Source of the DNA: Lachnospiraceae bacterium
GTDB taxonomy: Bacteria > Bacillota > Clostridia > Lachnospirales > Lachnospiraceae
Reading direction: 5' to 3'
Assembly: GCA_016282745.1 (NCBI GenBank)
Contig: JAEELL010000024.1
Coordinates: 1 to 64,000, forward strand
Length of the DNA stretch: 64,000 nucleotides
Positions 7,779 through 13,711 of the stretch are shown one piece after another. The stretch's first letter is position 1. The number at the start of each line of letters is the position of its first letter. Under the pieces are notes generated by a model. It had not been told where the DNA came from. It made no database searches and saw nothing but the letters and a program-made list of their open reading frames with translations. The translations under genes were made by a program, and so were the position numbers.

Positions 7779-7922
7779 CTATTTAATATATTTTTCTGCA
7801 TCATCTGGAAACTTTGGCTGGTGAAATACCCATACACATGTTGAATTGGCACTTTGAAATACCATTAGCAGTGCAAACATATTTACCACCTTACCAAACT
7901 GAATAAATAACTTTTTTCCCAT
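7779..7922 (-). CDS. agrD: AgrD-like autoinducing-peptide precursor
   Basis: A 47-residue precursor, found by reading the gap upstream of agrB. It has an N-terminal amphipathic, membrane-binding segment (residues 1-22), a signal core SANSTCVWVF (24-33) and a charged tail HQPKFPDDAEKYIK. Cys29 followed by four residues ending in hydrophobic Phe33, then a QPK-P acidic tail, is the hallmark of clostridial AgrD. The mature signal would be a five-residue thiolactone ring Cys29-Phe33 with a short N-terminal tail of unknown length. The ribosome site AAAGGAAAGAG precedes the ATG. Its stop touches the agrB start. It is shorter than many gene finders report. Confidence 0.9.
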   Translation of the reverse strand: MGKKLFIQFGKVVNMFALLMVFQSANSTCVWVFHQPKFPDDAEKYIK

Positions 7923-7982
7923 TTTTCTCTTTCCTTTTCTCTATTTATTACCGTTCAATACTCGCATAATATATGCATTCAC

Positions 7983-8023
7983 ATTGTAAATCTAATTTAA
8001 TTCGCTCTTATCTATTGTAAATC
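7983..8023. promoter_or_regulatory. agr promoter region with 10-bp direct repeats
   Basis: ATTGTAAATC occurs at 7983-7992 and 8014-8023, 31 bp apart (three helical turns), 60-100 bases upstream of agrD. They may be regulator sites. No clear -35/-10 pair is convincing here, though two TTTACA hexamers occur on the minus strand. Confidence 0.25.
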
Positions 8024-8112
8024 ACATATTATTTAGACTGCAAAAAGGATCAAACAGTTATACTGATTTTATAAAACAAGAGCATATTATTCTTACTTTG
8101 GTAATTTTTGTA

Positions 8113-8143
8113 TGTTAAATGTGCAATTTTTGCACATTTAACA
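8113..8143. repeat. Perfect 14-bp inverted repeat between mobilization and agr operons
   Basis: TGTTAAATGTGCAA, a 3-base centre, then its exact complement. There is no T tract on either side, so a rho-independent terminator is doubtful; a protein-binding operator or RNA hairpin is possible. Bases 8103-8132 match 5014-5043 (3' end of the kinase gene) at 26 of 30 positions. Confidence 0.5.
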
Positions 8144-8181
8144 CAATTATTCTATCTATACACTTTCAGCACCATAATTAA

Positions 8182-8952
8182 TTAGCTAATCAAATCCGCT
8201 CCCCACACAATCACTGCCAATATTCCCAGCGCAATTGCTAGGCTCTTCAAGTCCCAAAATCTTCTGTAGAATCCTCTCCCAAGTCTAAAGCCTGCATATC
8301 CTATTGCCCCCAGCACACCACCAACAATAAGTACATATGCCACTGCTGATAGTATTCCTGCCACAATTACATTTAACCTTTCAATCTCAATTACGTTTCT
8401 AAGATTCCAAGCTGCATCTCCGGTCATCTTTGCAAAGTTTATTAACTTTACAAATAAATCCGCTATCATCGCTCCTGCTCTTGCTACATCACCTGTAAGT
8501 CTTTTGGAAGATGTTGCTTTAAGTATTGTCACTGCCAATCCATAAATACCAAATATTAAATTCAGAGTTTTTACCTTATTGATTTCATCCTGCAACACTT
8601 CAATAACCTTCACTTTAGCGGCTATGACCTCGCGATTTCTCTTCTCTTTCTCTTTCTTCAACTTGCTCTGGGCTTCTTCCAGATCTGATTTCAGTTCTTT
8701 CATTTCGGCTTCTATCTTCTTGTCGATTTCCTTCTGAACCAAATCTATCTTTTCCATCTGCATGTTTTTCGAAACTATCGTATCCGTTTTCTTCTGTAAT
8801 TCGCTCATAAGCGTTGAGTTCTGCGATGAAAGATTCCAGTTCTCTGTTTGTAATTGTTCTATTATTTTCTGATTTTCTTCGTTCTGATCCTGAGCCTGTT
8901 CCAGCTCTGTCAGAAGCTCGTCTACGTTCAATGATTTTATTGTATCTGTCAT
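8182..8952 (-). CDS. Coiled-coil membrane protein of mobilization operon (DUF6040-like)
   Basis: A 256-residue protein. Residues 10-115 are a long Glu/Lys/Gln-rich coiled coil. It is followed by about three membrane segments (near 130-150, 195-225 and 235-255). I recall similar proteins (DUF6040) next to MobA/MobL relaxases in Clostridia elements, but the match is from memory. Its first 338 bases lie inside the relaxase gene in another frame. It has a strong ribosome site of its own (AAGGAGAAAGAGC). A membrane protein after a relaxase suggests a role in coupling DNA to a helper secretion machine, or in entry exclusion; this is inference. Confidence 0.75.
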   Translation of the reverse strand: MTDTIKSLNVDELLTELEQAQDQNEENQKIIEQLQTENWNLSSQNSTLMSELQKKTDTIVSKNMQMEKIDLVQKEIDKKIEAEMKELKSDLEEAQSKLKKEKEKRNREVIAAKVKVIEVLQDEINKVKTLNLIFGIYGLAVTILKATSSKRLTGDVARAGAMIADLFVKLINFAKMTGDAAWNLRNVIEIERLNVIVAGILSAVAYVLIVGGVLGAIGYAGFRLGRGFYRRFWDLKSLAIALGILAVIVWGADLIS

Positions 8953-10156
8953 ATTGCTCTTTCTCCTTATCTTCTATTTGTTTTTTAATTTCTTCAATTC
9001 GTCGATCTGTTTCTGCAATCTGCTGTTCTGCTTCACTAACTGCTCGTTGATGCTCTGCGTTTCGTCCAATTCTTCTTTCAGCGATTGGTTCTCTGCTATC
9101 AGAATTTCTATTTCGTCCTGTTGCGTTTCCAGCAGCGCCATCATTTCGTCTTGCTTCTCCAATATCGACAATACGTCCTTTAAGTTTTCTAATTCGTTCA
9201 TATATATCCCTCGCTTTCTCGGTAATATAATCTGTAATATCTTTTGCCAGTTCTTTAATCTGGTCTCTCAACTTGTTTCTTTCACGAATCTCCCGATTCA
9301 TTTCGCAGCGGTCTGCAACTTTGCCCTCAGCTTCCATTTGCCTTGCAATAACACCTTCGTGAATTGTAGGTTCCATATCAAGCCCTTGCCTTTTATACGA
9401 TCTGTGGTCTATCTTTTTATCTTCTTCAAGGTACTTGTTACATTCATCTGCCCAAGCTTTTCTCCAAACCTCTGCTTTATTGTGATCATTCCAATCATTC
9501 ATTGGAATTGTAATTTTCTCCCATAATAATTCTCTGCCTTTGCCTTTTCTCACTCTAACTTTCTGCTCTCCATTTTCATCCAATACTGGAATTTTATACT
9601 GTGCAGTTTTATCTTTTTCTTTTGGATTATATGAAGGCAAGTCCGGGTTAAATATTGCTCTTCCCATTTCGTCCCTGGCATTGGCAAAGACTGTTTTTTG
9701 CTTTTTCTCCCAATGTTTTTCATCATCAAAACTTCGCATTGTGAGCATAATGTGTGCATGTGGATTGCCATCGCCTTTATCGTGAATTGAGAAATCTGCA
9801 ATCATTCCCTCATCCACAAAATTCTTCTTTATATAATCTTTTACACATTTAACTTTTTCTTCATTTGTCATTTCTACCGGAAATGCTACTTCTATCTCTC
9901 TTGCGAATTGTGCATCCGATCTTTTCTCTTCTCTCTGTACATCATTCCAAAGAACTTCTCTATCTTTATACTTTTCAGGTGCGTTCTTTGGTAACATGAT
10001 TTCTGTATAAGTGACTCCTGCCTTTTTTGTAAAATCGTGAGTCAAACCTGTTTCTTCATTGTGAAGTTTTTCACCTGAGCGGTACGCAGCCGATGCCACT
10101 GCTGAACGTCCGTCCGCTCTACTTATGATTTTTATTGAACAATGATAAATCGACAT
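8615..10156 (-). CDS. MobA/MobL (MobQ) family relaxase
   Basis: A 513-residue conjugative relaxase that would nick the element at oriT and lead the strand into a recipient. The N-terminal catalytic domain shows MSIYHCSIKIISR and Tyr25 in SAAYRSGEKL, the same position as the RSF1010 MobA nucleophile. The metal-binding histidines are His125 and NPHAHIML (His133, His135). After about residue 290 the protein is Arg/Glu-rich and low in complexity, because this part of the gene also encodes other frames (8974-9201 and the start of 8182-8952). It has no primase or helicase domain. The oriT at 10246-10334 lies just upstream of it. Confidence 0.93.
   Translation of the reverse strand: MSIYHCSIKIISRADGRSAVASAAYRSGEKLHNEETGLTHDFTKKAGVTYTEIMLPKNAPEKYKDREVLWNDVQREEKRSDAQFAREIEVAFPVEMTNEEKVKCVKDYIKKNFVDEGMIADFSIHDKGDGNPHAHIMLTMRSFDDEKHWEKKQKTVFANARDEMGRAIFNPDLPSYNPKEKDKTAQYKIPVLDENGEQKVRVRKGKGRELLWEKITIPMNDWNDHNKAEVWRKAWADECNKYLEEDKKIDHRSYKRQGLDMEPTIHEGVIARQMEAEGKVADRCEMNREIRERNKLRDQIKELAKDITDYITEKARDIYERIRKLKGRIVDIGEARRNDGAAGNATGRNRNSDSREPIAERRIGRNAEHQRAVSEAEQQIAETDRRIEEIKKQIEDKEKEQYDRYNKIIERRRASDRAGTGSGSERRKSENNRTITNRELESFIAELNAYERITEENGYDSFEKHADGKDRFGSEGNRQEDRSRNERTEIRSGRSPEQVEEREREEKSRGHSR
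8974..9201 (-). CDS. Small coiled-coil protein nested within the relaxase gene
   Basis: A 75-residue frame lying wholly inside the relaxase gene in a different frame. The product is an almost pure coiled coil (heptads of Leu/Ile with Glu, Gln and Lys) with no Cys or Trp. It starts with ATG after GAGGGATATAT and ends 21 bases before the start of the 8952 gene, which is in the same frame. RSF1010 mobB is likewise nested in mobA, so a mobilization accessory role is plausible. The chance that it is only a shadow of the low-complexity relaxase tail is real. Confidence 0.5.
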   Translation of the reverse strand: MNELENLKDVLSILEKQDEMMALLETQQDEIEILIAENQSLKEELDETQSINEQLVKQNSRLQKQIDELKKLKNK

Positions 10157-10245
10157 TTTGTAACACGTCCTTTCTGCTTTTTATTTTGCAAAGTGTTTCA
10201 AAATGGAGAAGCCGTCTGCAAGACTCGCCGACGAAACGCGCCCGG

Positions 10246-10334
10246 CAGCTTTAGCTGACCGGTTGGTGCTTGCACCAAACTTATACAATGTGGGCTCCGC
10301 CCACATATAAGTGCGCCCTTAAGAGACTTAAGGG
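10246..10334 (+). other. Origin of transfer (RSF1010-like nic region)
   Basis: A run of inverted repeats: CAGCT/AGCTG (10246-10257), TTGGTGC/GCACCAA (10263-10278), TGTGGGC/GCCCACA (10289-10305) and CCCTTAAG/CTTAAGGG (10316-10334). Between the last two, TAAGTGCGCCCT (10308-10319) matches the MobQ nic core known from RSF1010/pSC101-type plasmids (TAA-R-TGCGCCCT, from memory). As in those plasmids, the inverted repeat lies just 5' of nic. The site is between the relaxase and the small mobilization gene, the usual place. Confidence 0.82.
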
Positions 10335-10367
10335 ATGTCGGCAAATCCCTTTTTGAAACTACTTATT

Positions 10368-10655
10368 TCATTCTGTCTCCTTTATTTCAACATTACGCTC
10401 TAAAGCTTTTGAAAAATAGTTGCCTCTTTTTTCCTGATCATAGAGAAAGTTGATTAAATTAGTAAGTTTCTCATTTTCAATAGGCTTTCCATATACACTT
10501 TCAACTGATGCTCCAATTTCAATCAGTCTTTTTGTTCTTGCTTTTCTCTGTTCTTCTGCAAGTCTTTTTTCAAGCTGCTTTTTCTTAGCTTCATACTTAT
10601 TCATTTTTTCTGTAAGATCGTCTAATCTTTCAGAAGTTGTTTTTCTCTTCGTCAT
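10368..10655 (-). CDS. Small mobilization accessory protein (DUF3847-like)
   Basis: A 95-residue, highly charged protein: a Lys/Glu coiled coil (residues 5-45), then KRLIEIGASVESVYG and a short helical end. This pattern is that of DUF3847/TraD-like proteins found next to MobQ relaxases, which may bind DNA at oriT. The match is from memory. The ATG at 10655 has AAGGGGTG about 7 bases before it; an in-frame GTG two codons earlier is possible. It overlaps the excisionase stop by four bases (ATGA). It reads toward oriT and the relaxase. Confidence 0.75.
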   Translation of the reverse strand: MTKRKTTSERLDDLTEKMNKYEAKKKQLEKRLAEEQRKARTKRLIEIGASVESVYGKPIENEKLTNLINFLYDQEKRGNYFSKALERNVEIKETE

Positions 10656-10906
10656 ATACACTCACCCCTTTCCATTTCTTTTTTTGCATTGTGAAAAACC
10701 GGAATAACTTCATCTTCAATTCTTAAATTGTTATTTTCATTTAACAAAATGAACTCTTCCAAAGTCTCTCTTTTGATGATTGTTTTTCTTCCTACCTTTA
10801 ACACAGGAATTTTTTTCCAGTCCACCAACATTCTCATTGTGTTTCTACCTATTCCTGTATATTCAGAAGCCTCTTCAATTGTTAACGCTAATTTGTCTGT
10901 ATGCAT
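10652..10906 (-). CDS. Excisionase / helix-turn-helix DNA-binding protein
   Basis: An 84-residue protein with a MerR/Xis-like helix-turn-helix: LTIEEASEYTGIGRNTMRMLVDWKKIPVLKVGRKTIIKRETLEEF in the N-terminal half, read in pieces. This is the DNA-binding family of Tn916-type excisionases. It would direct the integrase toward excision and perhaps control the mobilization operon it heads. The start is the ATG at 10906, which has AAGGATG before it; an in-frame ATG lies 11 codons upstream at 10939 within a palindromic operator. It diverges from the XRE regulator. Confidence 0.82.
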   Translation of the reverse strand: MHTDKLALTIEEASEYTGIGRNTMRMLVDWKKIPVLKVGRKTIIKRETLEEFILLNENNNLRIEDEVIPVFHNAKKEMERGECI

Positions 10907-10924
10907 TCTACTCACATCCTTCCC

Positions 10925-10941
10925 AATTGCATTATGCAATT
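10925..10941. promoter_or_regulatory. Putative operator in excisionase-repressor intergenic region
   Basis: AATTGCA-TTA-TGCAATT is a perfect inverted repeat. TTGCAT half-sites recur at 11015-11020 and at the -35 of the XRE gene (11022-11027). This fits a repressor that controls both divergent genes. Confidence 0.45.
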
Positions 10942-11021
10942 CTTGTTTTGTTCCTCATTCTAACACCTTTTGAAAATTTGTCAAGCGTTTTGCATTTTTA
11001 TTTTTCTTTCTTGTTTGCATA

Positions 11022-11050
11022 TTGCATTTTGTTTTATTTTGTGTTATATT
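11022..11050 (+). promoter_or_regulatory. Promoter of the XRE regulator
   Basis: TTGCAT (11022-11027), a 17-base spacer and TATATT (11045-11050), 29 bases before the ATG at 11079. The -35 overlaps a TTGCAT half-site shared with the operator at 10925-10941, so autoregulation is likely. Confidence 0.6.
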
Positions 11051-11078
11051 CTATTTAGAACCTTTAGGAGGTGCTTCA

Positions 11079-11690
11079 ATGAAAGATGTGAATTTAAGAA
11101 AAACAATTGGTAACCGTGCAAAACAAAGACGACAAGAATTAAAGTTAGACCAAAAGGATGTTGCACAAATGATGGATGTTAATGCATCGACTATTCAAAG
11201 ATATGAAGCCGGCAAAATTGACAACACAAAGAAATTAGTTGTTGAAGGTTTGTCAAAAGCTTTACATGTATCCGTAGAATGGTTAAGAGGCGAAACTGAT
11301 GAATATGAAACCGATGTTACGGATTCTCTATCATTACAAATTCGTGAAAAGATGAATTCTATTTTTCAAAATATTGATTTGAATATAGGAAAAGATGAAG
11401 ATCTATTTGCAAAAAGCATTCTGCTATTAATGTTATGTAATTATGAATCATTTACTGACTCTTATAAGTTCGCTTGCAGTCAATATGCAACTGAATCTAA
11501 AGCAGATTCTTCTATCTATAAAACTGTTGGCTTTGCATCTGAAAATGAATTTAAGGAAGTAATGTTCTTGCGAGAAATAACTTCATCAATAAATACATTA
11601 AAAGAGATTGGTGATATTTTAACCGCATACCCTAAGAATTCTGAAGTTGCTGCAAACAGATTAAATGCATTATTAGATTTATATTTATGA
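11079..11690 (+). CDS. XRE-family transcriptional regulator of the element
   Basis: A 203-residue protein. The N-terminal Cro/CI-type helix-turn-helix (residues 8-65) is LGxDQKDVAQMM-like, with ASTIQRYEAGKI as the recognition region. The C-terminal 130 residues are helical and match nothing I know. The start is the ATG at 11079 with AGGAGG 8 bases before it. It is divergent from the excisionase/mobilization operon and precedes the integrase, so it probably keeps the element quiescent. No LexA-like peptidase domain is seen, so release would not be by self-cleavage. Confidence 0.85.
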   Translation: MKDVNLRKTIGNRAKQRRQELKLDQKDVAQMMDVNASTIQRYEAGKIDNTKKLVVEGLSKALHVSVEWLRGETDEYETDVTDSLSLQIREKMNSIFQNIDLNIGKDEDLFAKSILLLMLCNYESFTDSYKFACSQYATESKADSSIYKTVGFASENEFKEVMFLREITSSINTLKEIGDILTAYPKNSEVAANRLNALLDLYL

Positions 11691-11725
11691 AACTGATTAA
11701 CATACATTTTCAAAGGAGGTTACAT

Positions 11726-11767
11726 ATGAGCACAAAAATAATAAGACTAAACATAAGACGATACTGA
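11726..11767 (+). CDS. Possible 13-residue leader peptide before integrase
   Basis: ATG to TGA encodes MSTKIIRLNIRRY. It has a near-perfect ribosome site (AAAGGAGGT, spacing 7). It lies between the XRE and integrase genes. It could be a leader that sets integrase translation, or the remnant of a lost gene. The strength of the ribosome site is the only evidence. Confidence 0.35.
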   Translation: MSTKIIRLNIRRY

Positions 11768-11839
11768 CTAATTAATAAGTAGATATATTATTACCTTTCA
11801 AACTCTACTTCTCAGCTATCGACTTGGAAAGGAGCTTGA

Positions 11840-13210
11840 ATGGACATATTAAATTCTTCACAAACAGGAAGTGTTCGTAAAAAAGGAAAACAATGGTATT
11901 ACAGATTTAGAGTACAGGATTCTGATGGCAATTGGAAATTGCATGAATTCAAAGGTGGAAAAACCAAAGCTGAAACACAGCTTTTATTAAACCAAGCCAT
12001 TATAGATTACAAAGATCACAATGCAATTTTCAACCCGGGATCAATAACTATTTCCGAACTTTGTTATCTGTGGTACGATTCTGAAATTGAAAATAGTGAT
12101 TTAACCACAAATGGAAAAAAGAATTATAAAAATACTGTAAAGAACATTGCAACAAGTGATTTTGGAAAGCTACAGCTTAAGAACGTCACATGCGAAGATA
12201 TTCAGCATTACGTTGACACTTTGTACTTTGGAAAATACGATGACGATGGCAAGCTGATACAAAAGGCTTACGCTACTTCTACAATGAGAAAATTCTTCCT
12301 TGTGCTTAATAACATTTTTAAATACGCTGTATATCCAAAGCATTTTCTCAGAGAGAATCTTATGCAGTATGTTAAGAAAAGAAAAAAGAAAAAGGAAGTA
12401 TCATTATTTGGAGATGACCAGGGCACAAAGGTACCAACTATTACTAATGATGAATATTTAAAGATCATAGATTACCTTGAGTCAGATGAGCATAACAGTT
12501 TTTTCGCTCTTCCAATTCAGATTGCTTACTACACAGGCATGCGTGCCGGCGAAGTTTGTGGGTTAACCTGGGATGATATTGATTTTGATTCGAATTGTAT
12601 ATATGTGAGACGTTCAATGTATTATGACGTAGATAATAAGTGTTGGGAGCTTAAAGTACCAAAAAGCGGTAAACCAAGAACTATAGATTTTGGACCTACA
12701 CTTGCATCTATTTTGAAACGTGCCCATACAGAGCAGTTAAAGGAGCGTTTTCACTATGGTAAGCTTTATCAATTACACTTCTACCATTTAAATGACATTA
12801 AAGGGAAAAGCCATTGCCAGATATATACAAGGTTTGAAGAAAACGGCATTGAGAACAAATCAAGATTTTGTCACGGTATTCCATATGAAGATGCTGACGA
12901 CACAGTAACTCTTAATCCTGTATCTTTCGTTTGTACAAAGCCCGGTGGTGAACTATTAACTACTCAAACACTTAAATGGTTAAATAAGTTAATTCAAAAA
13001 AATTTACCTGATATATCACATTTTCATTTTCATTGCCTGCGACATACCTACGCAACAACATTAGTTGCAAATGGAGCCAATATAAAAGATGTGCAAGCAC
13101 TTCTCGGGCATTCAGATATAAAAATAACACTGGATACCTACTCACACGTTACAGAACAGTCACGTAAAAAAGCGATAAATATTTTCGAAGCAGCTATACA
13201 ATCTTCATAA
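11840..13210 (+). CDS. int: Tyrosine site-specific integrase
   Basis: A 456-residue phage-type integrase that would recombine the tRNA-Lys att sites. An N-terminal arm-binding/AP2-like part (about 10-55) and a SAM-like core-binding domain (65-165) precede the catalytic domain. All catalytic residues are present: Arg235 (TGMRAGE), His398 and Arg401 (HCLRHTY), His424 (LLGHSD) and the nucleophile Tyr434 (DTYSHV). The length fits the Tn916-like group. It starts at ATG with AAAGGAG before it. It ends 235 bases from the tRNA, with arm-type repeats in the gap. It appears intact, so the element may still excise. Confidence 0.95.
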   Translation: MDILNSSQTGSVRKKGKQWYYRFRVQDSDGNWKLHEFKGGKTKAETQLLLNQAIIDYKDHNAIFNPGSITISELCYLWYDSEIENSDLTTNGKKNYKNTVKNIATSDFGKLQLKNVTCEDIQHYVDTLYFGKYDDDGKLIQKAYATSTMRKFFLVLNNIFKYAVYPKHFLRENLMQYVKKRKKKKEVSLFGDDQGTKVPTITNDEYLKIIDYLESDEHNSFFALPIQIAYYTGMRAGEVCGLTWDDIDFDSNCIYVRRSMYYDVDNKCWELKVPKSGKPRTIDFGPTLASILKRAHTEQLKERFHYGKLYQLHFYHLNDIKGKSHCQIYTRFEENGIENKSRFCHGIPYEDADDTVTLNPVSFVCTKPGGELLTTQTLKWLNKLIQKNLPDISHFHFHCLRHTYATTLVANGANIKDVQALLGHSDIKITLDTYSHVTEQSRKKAINIFEAAIQSS

Positions 13211-13244
13211 GTTTTATGACTTAATTTGAGATTTAGCTCAAAAC

Positions 13245-13279
13245 CTTCCCACAAGTTTGTGGGAAGATTTGTGGGAAGA
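13245..13279. repeat. Candidate integrase arm-type sites, right end
   Basis: TTTGTGGGAAGA is repeated exactly in tandem (13256-13267, 13268-13279). An inverted copy of its core (CTTCCCACAA, 13245-13254) lies before it. The same 12-mer occurs at 346-357 near the other end. Confidence 0.5.
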
Positions 13280-13364
13280 TCTGTATTTTTTCGAAAAAAC
13301 AAAAAAAATATGAGAAAAGATTTTAACCTCTTTTTCTCATATCACATCTTTTAAAACAGCTCAC

Positions 13365-13389
13365 AAAGCCTTATTATATAGGCTTTTTT
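13365..13389 (+). terminator. Integrase terminator
   Basis: AAAGCCT, an 8-base loop, AGGCTTT and then TTTT. A second hairpin (TATGAGAAAA/TTTTTCTCATA) lies at about 13309-13342 between the integrase stop and this site. Confidence 0.65.
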
Positions 13390-13393
13390 ATAA

Positions 13394-13439
13394 ATAAAAA
13401 AATAACACCCAACGAGAATTAACTTCGTCAAGCGTTATT
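13394..13439 (-). terminator. Element-supplied terminator for tRNA-Lys
   Basis: On the minus strand a 15-pair stem (AATAACGC.../...GTGTTATT, with G-U pairs) is followed by a T-rich run, directly after the tRNA 3' end. The element thus restores both the tRNA end and a terminator. The original terminator lies at 111-154. Confidence 0.65.
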
Positions 13440-13442
13440 CGA

Positions 13443-13478
13443 AGTGCGCGATCAGGGGCTCGAACCCTGGACACCCTG
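13443..13478 (-). repeat. Proximal attachment-site copy in intact tRNA-Lys
   Basis: The 36-bp copy identical to 159-194; it spans the acceptor 3' strand, T arm, variable region and 3' half of the anticodon stem of the tRNA gene. Confidence 0.9.
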
Positions 13479-13517
13479 ATTAAGAGTCAGGTGCTCTACC
13501 AACTGAGCTAATCGCGC
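13445..13517 (-). tRNA. tRNA-Lys (anticodon CUU)
   Basis: A 73-base cloverleaf with a 7-bp acceptor (GCGCGAT/ATCGCGC), D arm, anticodon loop CTCTTAA, TTCGAGC T loop and discriminator A. CCA is not encoded. It decodes AAG. It is the integration target of the element; its 3' half has been supplied by the element. Confidence 0.97.
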
Positions 13518-13538
13518 TTGTTGATTGACAACAAAAAG

Positions 13539-13568
13539 ATTATAAATCATTTTCTCGATAAATGTCAA
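13539..13568 (-). promoter_or_regulatory. tRNA-Lys promoter
   Basis: On the minus strand consensus TTGACA, an 18-base spacer and consensus TATAAT, with the tRNA starting about 22 bases downstream. Confidence 0.8.
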
Positions 13569-13630
13569 GTATTTTTTTAAAAAACTTTTTATAATATTAA
13601 AAAAAGGCAATTTTCCTAAATAATCTTTTT

Positions 13631-13675
13631 AACAAACAGCTGCATAAGCGCTCATGCTTATACAGCCGTTTTGTT
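13631..13675 (-). terminator. Terminator-like hairpin after secreted FN3 protein gene
   Basis: A stem of about 19 pairs (AACAAAACGGCTGTATAAGC region against GCTTATGCAGCTGTTTGTT) lies 37 bases downstream of the stop at 13712. There is no pure T run after it, so strength is uncertain. Confidence 0.5.
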
Positions 13676-13711
13676 CTAAGTCTATTCAATTATTTATTCT
13701 TCGACTTTTTA

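Larger units (their letters stand above)
159..13478. mobile_element. Integrative mobilizable element in tRNA-Lys carrying an agr/ABC cargo
   Basis: The limits are the 36-bp direct repeats at 159-194 and 13443-13478; one repeat plus the insert is 13,284 bp. A tyrosine integrase lies next to the intact tRNA. With it are an excisionase, an XRE regulator, an RSF1010-like oriT and a MobQ relaxase, but no type IV secretion genes, so transfer would need a helper conjugation system. The cargo (738-7922) is an agr quorum-sensing locus plus an ABC transporter, lipoprotein and secreted protein. No remnants of other insertions are seen. That it is mobile is inferred from intact-looking genes, not shown. 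Confidence 0.9.
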
